A stretch of 64,000 bases of DNA. Source: Riemerella anatipestifer (GTDB taxonomy: Bacteria; Bacteroidota; Bacteroidia; Flavobacteriales; Weeksellaceae). The notes beneath the pieces are model-generated. The model saw only the letters and a program-made list of their open reading frames with translations. It made no database searches and was not told where the DNA came from. Position 1 is the first letter of the stretch. Each line of letters opens with the position of its first letter. A program made the position numbers and the translations under genes. Of this stretch, positions 8,784-18,000 are shown piece after piece. The DNA lies in assembly GCF_009663465.1 (NCBI RefSeq), contig NZ_QXHU01000001.1, positions 362,208 through 426,207 on the forward strand, given 5' to 3'.

Positions 8784-9173
8784 AAATTAAATCTGATAAT
8801 TCCTAAATTTATACAGTCCATTTGTTCACAAAACCAAGCCATCAAATTTAGTGATCACCTTTTGCGATTTGTATTCTCCTATATTTTTAATTTCTTTTGA
8901 CATATTCCACATCAAAGTATCCTCAGACTCAATTTTAATCAGATTCGCTATTTGCTTGCCTAATTTCGCCTACTTTTTTGCTAATTGAATCCATTTCTAA
9001 AAAAGCATAGTTATAAAATTTCACATTTCTTTATCAATATCCAAAACCATATTCATTTCTTCAGATCCATACTTATTTTTTATATCCAATTGATAAATAA
9101 ATCTGTGAGTTAAAAAAAGAAAGATAAAAGAAATTAAAGTCACCACAAATATTAATCACCTCATATTCTGCAT
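8784..9173 (-). pseudogene. broken gene for a membrane-anchored protein
   Basis: ATG 9173 begins MQNMR, then TGA at 9156-9158, then an N-terminal anchor LIFVVTLISFIFLFLTH and the segment YQLDIKNKYGSEEMNMVLD. The sense shifts frame near 9023 to FYNYAFLEMDSISKKVGEI, and again near 8957 to IKIESEDTLMWNMSKEIKN and VITKFDGLVL before another TGA. At least two stops and two frameshifts interrupt a coherent protein. The start lies 30 bases after the outer box of palindrome B, where a cassette gene would begin. No family is recognised. Confidence 0.55.
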
Positions 9174-9202
9174 TTTAATAATATTATTTTTAATAGTATA
9201 GC

Positions 9203-9396
9203 AAATAACGAAAAAAGTATTCGCGAAGGGCAGAACTGAAATAAATCTAAAATTCAATTTAGTCCAACCGTAGCAAATGCTTTTTCCACGAAACTAAATT
9301 ACTAAAAAAATGTGAACCGGAAAAGCAGGTGCGACTAAATGCAACTGGTAGTTCTATTAGACATTCACCCCGCCTTTTGCAAATACTATGTTATAC
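9203..9396 (-). repeat. attC-like imperfect palindrome, copy B (194 bp)
   Basis: Outer ends AAATAAC (9203-9209) and GTTATAC (9390-9396) are inverted. Inside them GTATTCGCGAAGGGC pairs imperfectly with CCCGCCTTTTGCAAATAC. Deeper in, AACTGAA...TTTAGTCCAA and GCAAATGCTTTTTCC...GGAAAAGCAG form nested arms. Copy C has exactly the same length and aligns along its whole extent. It lies between the stop of the DUF4253 lipoprotein gene (9405) and the start of the next, broken gene (9173). The layout resembles an integron attC site with long variable arms; whether an integrase recognises it is not known. Confidence 0.7.
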
Positions 9397-9404
9397 AACG
9401 TTTT

Positions 9405-10082
9405 TTAATCCCACCAAAGAAAGAAATCGTTTGTTGATTTTAATGTATTTTCTAATTCAATTATATCACCAACTCCTTGGTCAACAATATCAGGACAAAA
9501 ATCATACATTTCTTTTGCAAACTTACTTAAATCCTTTGGTTTGGATTTGAATTCTCCAGAAACGAAGTCAAAACCAACTCCGTAGATTTTTATACCATAA
9601 TACGAATCCCAAAGTTTTAACCTTTCAATAATTTGAGGTGTATAAATATCATAGTTTACTGCATTCGTTGCCTCGAATAAAAGAGGTTCAAATTTATTTT
9701 TTGATTGTAATATTGTAATTGTGTCATCTCCGCGTCCATAATTTTCTTCAGATTTGTAAATTATTAAGCCTTTTGTGAGAAGTTGTTCATTTAAATTTCT
9801 CACAATATCCGAAGCATCATTCGCTTTCGCAGTAATTTTTATTGCCTTCGGCAGATTTTTAGAGTATGCTTTTAAGGATTCAAAATTTTCAAAAAGCATT
9901 TCTCTGTCAGAATGTCCTATTGTTCTTTGAAATTCGCTTGTTGAATTTTTTTTGATTTTTAGTGCAGTTTCTTGGTCTAAATTTATTTCTTGAATTAGTT
10001 TCAATTCATCTGCTGAAAGTTTTTGCTCATTGCAAGAAGTTAGACCTAAAAAACAAAGAAAAGATAAAAAAATATTTCTCAT
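9405..10082 (-). CDS. DUF4253 lipoprotein
   Basis: A 225-residue lipoprotein. It has a signal sequence MRNIFLSFLCFLGLTSC with Cys17 as the lipidation site, followed by a soluble domain. The C-terminal half (GIKIYGVGFDFVSGEF, KFAKEMYDFCPDIVDQG and the closing NDFFLWWD) matches the DUF4253 pattern from memory of that family. The role of DUF4253 is unknown. ATG 10082 is used because it starts the signal peptide; four upstream codons add nothing. The gene lies alone between two attC-like palindromes, 20 bases from the outer box of copy C and 9 bases from copy B, all in the same direction. Confidence 0.75.
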   Translation of the reverse strand: MRNIFLSFLCFLGLTSCNEQKLSADELKLIQEINLDQETALKIKKNSTSEFQRTIGHSDREMLFENFESLKAYSKNLPKAIKITAKANDASDIVRNLNEQLLTKGLIIYKSEENYGRGDDTITILQSKNKFEPLLFEATNAVNYDIYTPQIIERLKLWDSYYGIKIYGVGFDFVSGEFKSKPKDLSKFAKEMYDFCPDIVDQGVGDIIELENTLKSTNDFFLWWD

Positions 10083-10101
10083 ATCAGGGGGCATAAATGT
10101 C

Positions 10102-10295
10102 GTATAACGGTTGAGTATTTGCGAAGGGCGGAACTGAAATGAACCTTAAGTTCAATTCAGTTCAACTGTAGCAAATGCTTTCTCAATGTCACTAAATTAA
10201 ACAAAATTGTGGGAATGAAAAGCATTTTGCGAATAAATATCACTAAATCTTCTACTATTCCCTAACCCCCGCCTTTTGTAAATACTATATTAGCC
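10102..10295 (-). repeat. attC-like imperfect palindrome, copy C (194 bp)
   Basis: Outer box GTATAAC (10102-10108) faces a degenerate ATTAGCC (10289-10295). GTATTTGCGAAGGGCGG (10115-10131) is inverted at CCGCCTTTTGTAAATAC (10269-10285) with 4 mismatches in 17. Nested arms are AACTGAA/TTCAGTT and TAGCAAATGCTTT/AAAGCATTTTGC. It aligns to copy B over its full 194 bp. It separates the DUF6438 lipoprotein gene (stop at 10311) from the DUF4253 gene (start at 10082). Confidence 0.7.
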
Positions 10296-10310
10296 ATAGT
10301 TCTCTCAAAA

Positions 10311-11435
10311 TTATGGTTCCGTTTGATTATCTATTTGGGGCTGTTCCATGAAATTGTACCCAATATCATAAGTATATTTATCAGACTTAAAATACCTACC
10401 ATCTGAATAGATAACACTTTTTATTTCAAAATCATCCTCACTATAAAATGTTAATTTGTATTTTGGAGTAATATCTTTTGAAACTATTCTACCGTTTCTT
10501 ATTTCGTTTAGAAGTAAAAATTTTTCAGACTGTGAAACATGCAAGAGTTTGTTGCGTTTGGAAATTGAAAAACTAGTCGAATTTGGAAATCCAACAATTG
10601 GACTTAGCTTCTTTAATTTCATTTTTTGATAAGCATACATTGCTTTTCGGTATGCTATTATAAATTCACTTGGTGCTTGAGTAGCATAATCAAAAATTGT
10701 TTTGACTACTTTTTTATTTTTAACAAATGTTACAGTTACTGTATTTAAATCAGTAATGGGAGCTGAATAATTACATTCAAGACTTAATATATTTGATTTT
10801 TTAAATTCTTTTTCAATTAATTTATATTCAGATTTAGGTATTTTCGAAATATAAGCACCATTAATAAGGTTGTAATCTTCTCCTAAGTAATATACATCGC
10901 CATTGCTATTGAATTCAATGTCCATAATCGGACAAGTTCCATAGCATCCAGAAGATGAAATTATTATTTTGTCGTAAAATTCTTTGGAATTTAATTGGTA
11001 ATTGGCTTTAGCATATTTAATATAAAAGTCTTTGTGACTTTGAAGAATTAAAGTATCTGTTGTTAATGAAATGATTTTGTAATTACTCCAGGATTTACGT
11101 ATTGGATCGAATATTTTAAGACTATCATCTTTAATTTTATATTGAGTTGAGTCTCCAACATATCTAATTCTTTGCTCATTTCTTGGCTTATCTTCGTTCA
11201 CATCAAAGAAACCTAATTTATCAATTACGGTCCCGTTTTTTTTGAAAATAAATCCCCCAAGAATTTTAAAAATTTGCAAAGGAGGCTCTTCAGTTCTATT
11301 ATTTTGCTTCTCTACATCTTTTTTCTCTACGAGATTCCATTCTCCTATGATTTCTTTTTCCAATTGTTTTTGTTTCTCAGATTTACAAGAAACAAACACT
11401 AATAAAAGCAACAGTATTTGAAGTATAGTTTTCAT
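10311..11435 (-). CDS. DUF6438 lipoprotein with lipocalin-like N-terminus
   Basis: A 374-residue lipoprotein starting MKTILQILLLLLVFVSC with Cys17 as lipidation site; the ATG at 11435 is chosen because 13 upstream in-frame codons do not fit a signal peptide. Residues about 27-125 (EKEIIGEWNLVEKKD onward) look like the short lipocalin-like GxW domains of Bacteroidetes lipoproteins. Residues about 135-275 carry SSGCYGTCPIMDIEFNSNG, the Cys-containing motif I associate with DUF6438. No catalytic residues are evident. It lies 28 bases after the phosphoesterase gene and ends at attC-like copy C, so the two genes could form one mobile unit. Confidence 0.7.
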   Translation of the reverse strand: MKTILQILLLLLVFVSCKSEKQKQLEKEIIGEWNLVEKKDVEKQNNRTEEPPLQIFKILGGFIFKKNGTVIDKLGFFDVNEDKPRNEQRIRYVGDSTQYKIKDDSLKIFDPIRKSWSNYKIISLTTDTLILQSHKDFYIKYAKANYQLNSKEFYDKIIISSSGCYGTCPIMDIEFNSNGDVYYLGEDYNLINGAYISKIPKSEYKLIEKEFKKSNILSLECNYSAPITDLNTVTVTFVKNKKVVKTIFDYATQAPSEFIIAYRKAMYAYQKMKLKKLSPIVGFPNSTSFSISKRNKLLHVSQSEKFLLLNEIRNGRIVSKDITPKYKLTFYSEDDFEIKSVIYSDGRYFKSDKYTYDIGYNFMEQPQIDNQTEP

Positions 11436-11463
11436 AGAATTACGGCCAACAGTTCTGTTTTTA

Positions 11464-12210
11464 TCACAATTCAATTATTAATTCTTTTTCATATCCATTA
11501 TATTTTTCATCAATATAACCATGCGGATTACAAATTATTCTAGTTTTTCCGATATTATATTTTGTTGGGGTATGGATGTGTCCATGTATCCAATATTCTG
11601 GTTGATATTTAAGTATCAAATCCTCTAGATCCGAAGCATAGGCAGAACTTAAGAAATCGTCTTTAAATTCATCAGGAATAGATTTTGGACTTGGTGCATG
11701 ATGAGTTATTACAATATTCCTAAACTCCTTAGACACTTCCAAACTTTCTTCTAACCAAATTTTTGAGAATTGATGGAGTTTAAATGTATCAATAGTCCTC
11801 ATCTTTGAATATGATGGATCTTTACGAATCATTTTATAATCATTCATCTTATCTTGACATAGTATTCCATACTTTATAGGACTTCCAAATAGAGAAAAAT
11901 CAGTCCAAAGAGTTGCACCATGAAATCTTATCCCATCAATTTCCAATCTATCATTTTCTAAAACAAAAACATTACTACCTTTTGATGCTTCTTTGATTTT
12001 GTTTAAAGTTTTTGGGTGAGAACCCTTATAGTACTCGTGATTTCCAAGCACATAAATTACAGGGATATCTTTAATTTTTGTTTTTATCCAATCTATTCCT
12101 TTAGTCCCTATATTTATATCTCCTGCTAAAATCAATAAATCAGCACTATGAAAACTTAATTCATATGTCCCAAATTCTTGATGTAAATCACTAATTATCT
12201 GTACTTTCAT
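11464..12210 (-). CDS. calcineurin-like metallophosphoesterase
   Basis: Cytoplasmic 248-residue enzyme with the complete metal-site signature: DLH at residues 8-10, AGDIN near 29, GNHEYY near 56, ITHHAP near 168 and GHIHTP near 214. There is no signal peptide. The substrate cannot be told; relatives act on phosphodiesters or nucleotides. It lies just upstream of the DUF6438 lipoprotein gene on the same strand and in the accessory block rather than with core genes. Confidence 0.85.
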   Translation of the reverse strand: MKVQIISDLHQEFGTYELSFHSADLLILAGDINIGTKGIDWIKTKIKDIPVIYVLGNHEYYKGSHPKTLNKIKEASKGSNVFVLENDRLEIDGIRFHGATLWTDFSLFGSPIKYGILCQDKMNDYKMIRKDPSYSKMRTIDTFKLHQFSKIWLEESLEVSKEFRNIVITHHAPSPKSIPDEFKDDFLSSAYASDLEDLILKYQPEYWIHGHIHTPTKYNIGKTRIICNPHGYIDEKYNGYEKELIIEL

Positions 12211-12264
12211 AACACATTCCCAATCTTCTATAAAACCTTATCAATAATTTTCACCATTTTAACT

Positions 12265-12792
12265 TCAGCTCATCATTGATGAAACTACAATAAATTTATA
12301 TATTTTCTCGCTTTCACCATTCCAAAAGTCGGAAATTTTATATTTCTCAAACCTCAATTCACAATTTTTCACATCAAAAAAAGGAGCCCAAGAAATAAAA
12401 TCATTTTTGATTTTTTTGTGGCTCCTTAGCGCATAGTTTTCCGCCTGATTCCTATTAAATCCTATTGAAACTAGCTCATTTTTTATTATCTCAAAGTTCA
12501 TTGAGTTTAATTTTTTGATATGATTGATAATATCTTTAACTAATCTACAGTTCCATATTTCAACTTCAACTTTTATGTTATTTAGTAAACAAACGGAAGC
12601 AACGGTTCCCATTTTTTCTACTATTTGATTTTGAAATAGTACTATTGTTCCATTTTCATTGGTTTTCAGAGGGAATATGTTAATCCACTCATTTTCGTTT
12701 TGAAAAATTTTAATTCCAAACAATATTTCCTTTTCAATGATTCTGCTCTGTATATCTACAATTTTAATTTCAACTTTGTATGGAATCTTCAT
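12265..12792 (-). CDS. unknown 175-residue protein
   Basis: No family is recognised. The first ~85 residues alternate hydrophobic and charged residues as in beta-rich domains (KVEIKIVDIQSRIIEKE, KVEVEIWNC). A short helical stretch follows (IKKLNSMNFEIIKNELVSIGF), then an aromatic C-terminal part (FISWAPFFDVKNC, ISDFWNG). There is no signal peptide or membrane segment. It starts 24 bases after the purF stop on the same strand and may be carried on the purine transcript, but its content places it with the accessory genes below it. Confidence 0.5.
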   Translation of the reverse strand: MKIPYKVEIKIVDIQSRIIEKEILFGIKIFQNENEWINIFPLKTNENGTIVLFQNQIVEKMGTVASVCLLNNIKVEVEIWNCRLVKDIINHIKKLNSMNFEIIKNELVSIGFNRNQAENYALRSHKKIKNDFISWAPFFDVKNCELRFEKYKISDFWNGESEKIYKFIVVSSMMS

Positions 12793-12816
12793 AATTAGCC
12801 AATGATACTATAAAAC

Positions 12817-14292
12817 TCAACCTTTAGCTACAGGATAACGCTCTGTAAAACAACCAAAACAATGTTTATCCGAGCCTAAAATAGCTTTAAGATTTTCTAA
12901 ACTTAAAAACTCTAGGGTATCCACACCTAAATAGTTTCTTAGTTCTTCTAAACTCATATTGGCAGAGATTAAATCATCTTTCGTAGGCGTATCTATCCCC
13001 AAATAGCACGGTGCAATAATAGGCGGAGATACACTTCTAAAGTGGATTTCTTTAACTCCAGCATCTTTTAAAATCTTCACCAATCGTTTGGAAGTTGTCC
13101 CTCTTACAATAGAGTCGTCTATAATTACTACTCGTTTCCCTTTAATTTCGGAAATAATAGGGTTAAGTTTTAAATTCACTATTCGCTCTCTCATCTCTTG
13201 TGTAGGCACGATAAAAGAACGACCAATATATCTATTTTTAATTAAAACAGGACGAAACGGAATGCCCGATGCTTTAGAAAACCCAATAGCTGCTGGTACT
13301 CCAGAATCAGGAACACCTATAACAATATCAGCTTCTACAGGAGCTTGTTCCCAAATTTTCTCCCCAGATTTTTCTCTAATTTCGTGTACATTTATCTGCT
13401 CCATCTCGGAGTCTGGTCGTGCAAAATAGATGTACTCGAAAGAGCAAATATTTCTTTCACAATCATTTTTTACCATGTAAGATTTTAGCCCTTCTTCGTT
13501 TTCACCTGTGTAGATGATTTCTCCAGGTTTAATATCTCTTACATAGGTAGCTCCCACAGCGTCTAAAGCACAACTTTCAGAAGCAACTACATAGGTATTC
13601 CCTTCTTTCATCTCCCCTAGTACCAACGGACGAATGCCGTTAAAATCTCTAAAAGCAAAGAATTTGTTTCGGGTCATACCCACCACAGAGTAAGCTCCTT
13701 TTATCTTCTCCATCGTTACCTTTATTGCTCCACGAAGCCCTAAATCTAAGTTCTTTTGGATAAGTCTTAGGATAACTTCAGAGTCGGAAGTTGCTCTAAA
13801 AACCACCCCCTCTGCTTCTAACTCTTGCTTTAGTTCCATAGCATTGGTTAGGTTGCCATTATGAGCTATGGATAGGATAATTTGGTCGTACTCATTTTTA
13901 GCGAAAAACGGCTGATAGTTGTATTTTTTCTTATCCCCAGCAGTGGTATATCTGGTATGCCCTATTACAGCATTACCCATAAAATCTTCGGGGTCTTTAA
14001 TTTCTTTATAGACATCTAAAACAAGCCCTTCATCTTTAATGTTGATGATTTTTCCGCTGTTACTCACAGAAATACCACAAGCCTCTTGACCTCTGTGCTG
14101 AAGAGCAAAAAGCCCAAATTGAGACAATGAAAAGGTATCCAAATTGTCTTCTGAATACAGTCCAAAAATACCGCACTCTTCTTGTGGAGCGTCTAAAGCC
14201 TCTTCTTGTTTTGTTCTCAACAGATTTCTCCCATACGGACGATGTTGAAACTGTTTTAAATAAGTTTCCTTATGTTCAGTTAAGTTTTTCAT
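12817..14292 (-). CDS. purF: PurF, amidophosphoribosyltransferase
   Basis: Committed step of purine synthesis: PRPP plus glutamine to phosphoribosylamine. It has 491 residues. The N-terminal class II glutaminase nucleophile is Cys40 (EECGIFGLYS), so a 39-residue propeptide must be removed. The PRPP loop is VIIDDSIVRGTTSK near residue 387. Cysteines in NICSFEYIYFARPDS, APCYLG and HCFGCFTERYP match the four ligands of the Bacillus-type 4Fe-4S enzyme, so an iron-sulfur cluster is likely. It is the third gene of purL-purC-purF, 28 bases after purC. Confidence 0.96.
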   Translation of the reverse strand: MKNLTEHKETYLKQFQHRPYGRNLLRTKQEEALDAPQEECGIFGLYSEDNLDTFSLSQFGLFALQHRGQEACGISVSNSGKIINIKDEGLVLDVYKEIKDPEDFMGNAVIGHTRYTTAGDKKKYNYQPFFAKNEYDQIILSIAHNGNLTNAMELKQELEAEGVVFRATSDSEVILRLIQKNLDLGLRGAIKVTMEKIKGAYSVVGMTRNKFFAFRDFNGIRPLVLGEMKEGNTYVVASESCALDAVGATYVRDIKPGEIIYTGENEEGLKSYMVKNDCERNICSFEYIYFARPDSEMEQINVHEIREKSGEKIWEQAPVEADIVIGVPDSGVPAAIGFSKASGIPFRPVLIKNRYIGRSFIVPTQEMRERIVNLKLNPIISEIKGKRVVIIDDSIVRGTTSKRLVKILKDAGVKEIHFRSVSPPIIAPCYLGIDTPTKDDLISANMSLEELRNYLGVDTLEFLSLENLKAILGSDKHCFGCFTERYPVAKG

Positions 14293-14320
14293 TAGTTAAT
14301 ATATCCTAAATATGGGTTAG

Positions 14321-15040
14321 TTATGCTAACACTTTTTTTAGTCTTTCGTAAATTTCCTCGTATGCCTCTGTAACACCACCTAAATCCCTTCTAAAGCGGT
14401 CTTTATCCAGTTTTTTCATTGTATCTTTATCCCAAAGTCGGCAAGTATCAGGAGAAATTTCATCAGCTAAAATGATTTGTCCGTCCGATGTTTTACCAAG
14501 CTCTATTTTGAAATCCACTAAGATGATATTCATTTTATCAAATAACTCAATTAGAATTTGGTTGATTTTATCCGTTAAGGAATACATCTCGTCTAGTTCT
14601 TCTCTCGTAGCAGCTCCTAGAAATATGGCGTGATAATCGTTGATTAGTGGGTCTCCCAACTCATCTTTTTTATAGCAAATATCAAAAATAGTAATAGGAG
14701 ATTTGATGCCTTCTTCCATACCTAAACGCTGTGCCATACTTCCCGCAGAATAGTTTCTCACTACCATTTCTAGTGGAATAATATCCACCTTTTTCACTAA
14801 CTGCTCTCTGTCGTCTAGCTGTTTAATAAAATGGGTAGGAATCCCTTTCTCGTTAAGGTATTGAAAAATAAGCGTTGTAATGGCGTTATTCATTTGCCCT
14901 TTCTTATCTACTTGTCCTTTTTTTTGAGCATTAAATGCCGTAGCATCATCTTTAAAACGAACAATCACCTCGTCTGCTTTATCCGTAGCGAATACCTGTT
15001 TCGCCTTACCTTCGTAAAGCATAGCTCCTTTTTGACTCAT
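14321..15040 (-). CDS. purC: PurC, SAICAR synthetase
   Basis: Joins CAIR and aspartate using ATP in purine synthesis. It has 239 residues, typical of the short bacterial form. Motifs seen are [10 protein letters not shown] at the start, [14 protein letters not shown] in the middle and LVDFKIELG and [14 protein letters not shown] toward the end. It sits 48 bases after purL and 28 before purF. Confidence 0.96.
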   Translation of the reverse strand: MSQKGAMLYEGKAKQVFATDKADEVIVRFKDDATAFNAQKKGQVDKKGQMNNAITTLIFQYLNEKGIPTHFIKQLDDREQLVKKVDIIPLEMVVRNYSAGSMAQRLGMEEGIKSPITIFDICYKKDELGDPLINDYHAIFLGAATREELDEMYSLTDKINQILIELFDKMNIILVDFKIELGKTSDGQIILADEISPDTCRLWDKDTMKKLDKDRFRRDLGGVTEAYEEIYERLKKVLA

Positions 15041-15088
15041 TTTTATACTTTTTATTTATTTATTATTTTTCTAAAACATTCACTCAAT

Positions 15089-18000
15089 TTAATCTCTGAA
15101 ATAAGAAACCCCGTTCTTAAATATATTATGATAGTTTGCCGTTGGGATATTCTTCATCAATCCTTCTGCATAGCGTTCAGGGTGTCCCATTCTACCGAAT
15201 ATCTTACCGCAAGGGCTGGTAATACCCTCAATCGCAAATAGAGAATTGTTAGGATTGTATGGCATACCGTGAGCAATAGCTCCGTCTAAATCTACATATT
15301 GTGTCGCAATTTGTCCATTCTTGTATAATTGAGTAATCACTTCTTCTGATGCCATAAATCGTCCCTCTCCATGGGAAATAGGAATGGTATAAATCTCCCC
15401 TTTCATACCTTTAAGCCAAGGGCTATCCTCATTAACCACCTTCACATTAACCATTTGAGAAATATGTCTGCCGATACTGTTATGAGCCAAAGTAGGGGAA
15501 TTTTGGTCTAAATCTCTAATCTCACCATAAGGTAATAGACCCGATTTTACCAATGCTTGGAAGCCATTACAGATACCGATAATCATACCATCTCTTTCCA
15601 AAAGTCGGTGTACAGCCTCACGCATTATATCATTCTTAAGCACATTTACGATGAATTTGGCAGAGCCATCTGGTTCGTCTCCGGCGGAAAAACCACCCGA
15701 AAAAGCCAAAATTTGGGATTGGTCTATCTCCTTAGCCCACGCTTTGATACTCTCTTGCAAAGCATTGTGGTTAAGATTAACCAGTGGCTTCATAGAAACC
15801 TCTGCTCCTTCTTTTCGGAAGGCATTAAGTGTTTCATACTCGCAATTAGTACCTGGGAAAACAGGCGTGAATACCTTTGGTTTGGTAATATGATGTTTTT
15901 TAATGATAATCGTTCTAGGTTCAATAGAATTGAGTTGGGTATCTAATTCTAGCTCTATTTTTTGTTTTTCCTTTGTTGGGAAAAGCGTTTCAAAAGTTTG
16001 GCAATAGACCTTCTTCAAATCGTCTATATCAAAACTATCATTGTTGATTACTAATTTTTTATCATTGCTAACTTCACCTATCTTTTGTAGTAATTGGTGA
16101 GATAAAGGCTCTGTACTTTCAATAAGTAATCCACCAATATTTTTTTCTAATAAAGCTGTATCATTAGCATTAACTATCGCTCCTAACCCATTTCCAAAAA
16201 CCATTTTAGCTAATCCCACAGCAAGACCACCTTCTTTTATGGTTTTTACAGAAACGATTTTTTTATCTTTAATTTGATTGAAAATATAGGTGTATATTTC
16301 CTTTAAATCATTATAATTAGGAAGTCCTTTAGCTTCTTCTGTTTCTTGAAATTGATGATAGAAATGATAAATTAAATTTCCTGCTTTTTTAAATTCAGGC
16401 GAAATGATATTTGATTTCTGACCATCTGCACACGCAAACGAAATAAGTGTAGGCGGTACATTGATGTCTTGATAAGTACCAGACATAGAGTCTTTCCCTC
16501 CAATAGCGGCTAACTCAAAGTTCATTTGAGCATGATAAGCTCCTAGCAACGAGGCTAATGGTTTCCCCCATTTATCTGGATTTTGCCCAAGTTTTTCAAA
16601 ATATTCTTGGAAACTTAAACGAATTTTGCGGAAATCTCCACCCATTGCCACAATCTTAGCTACACTTTCCACCACGGCATTAGCCGCTCCTACCATTGAG
16701 TTTTGTTCCGAAATGGCAGCATCAAATCCCCAACTGGCTAAAGAAACAGTTTCTATATCCTTAGCCTCCATAATTGGTAAAGTTTGAACGCTTCCCTCCA
16801 TTGGTGTTAATTGATGTTTTCCACCTAGAGGCATCGCTACCGTAGTTGCTCCCACGCTAGAGTCAAACATTTCTAATAACCCTTTTTGAGAGGCTACATT
16901 TTTATCAGCTAATAATTTTTTAAAGTTAGTTTCGTTAAATTCTAACCTTTCTGTCTGTACTTCTTGAAGGTGATTAACCGCTACTTCTTGTTTTTTAGAA
17001 CAGCCATTGGTATCCAAAAATGTACGGCTTAAATCCACAATCTTATCACCTTTCCAAAACATTTGCATTCTGCCAGAATCTGTAACTTTAGCAACTTCTA
17101 CTGCCAAAATATTCTCTGTCTTACAAAAGCTGATGAATTTATCTTTATCGTTGGCATCTATTACCACCGCCATTCTCTCTTGGGATTCGGATATGGCTAA
17201 TTCGGTTCCGTTAAGCCCTTCGTATTTTAAAGGAAGAACATCAAGATTAACCTCCAAATTTTCAGCTATTTCGCCTATTGCTACCGAAACCCCTCCAGCA
17301 CCAAAATCATTTGATTTTTTAATTAACTTTGTAACCTCTGGATTTCTGAAAAGCCTTTGTATTTTTCTCTCCTCTACAGCATTACCCTTTTGTACCTCGG
17401 TAGATAGTGTATGGATAGAAGTTTCGTCTTGCTCTTTAGAACTTCCAGTAGCACCTCCTACGCCGTCTCTACCTGTAGCACCTCCTAAAATAATGACTAA
17501 ATCTCCTGCCTTAGGTTGCTCTCTTTTTACCCAATCTACGGGTACAGCTCCTACTACAAAACCAACTTCCATCCTCTTAGCACGATAGCCTTCGTGATAA
17601 ATTTCGGAAACTTGTGTCGTCGCTAAACCAATCTGATTTCCGTAGGACGAATAGCCATTAGCCGCTTGTTTGGTAATTGTTCTTTGAGGCAGTTTACCTT
17701 TGAGCGTGTTTTCCATAGGCTCTAATACATCTGCCGCTCCCGAAAGACGCATCGCCTGATACACAAACGAACGCCCAGATAACGGGTCTCTGATAGCACC
17801 ACCTAAACAAGTAGATGCTCCACCAAAAGGCTCTATTTCCGTAGGGTGATTGTGAGTTTCGTTTTTAAATAAAAGGTACCAAGGCTCTTTTTTACCATCA
17901 AATTCAGCATCTATTTTGATCGTACAAGCATTGATTTCGTCTGAAACCACAAGATTATCTAGTTTTCCCATTTTATGGAAATATTTAGCACAAATAGTAG

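Noticed and set aside
7186-9173. TGA read as Trp (alternative genetic code, e.g. from a phage)
   Set aside because: Frameshifts accompany the TGA codons, and intact genes nearby use TGA as a normal stop, so decay is the simpler reading.
10102-10295. Simple IS remnant or MITE
   Set aside because: No target-site duplication or transposase trace is visible, and copies lie at fixed distances between genes. A MITE is not fully excluded.
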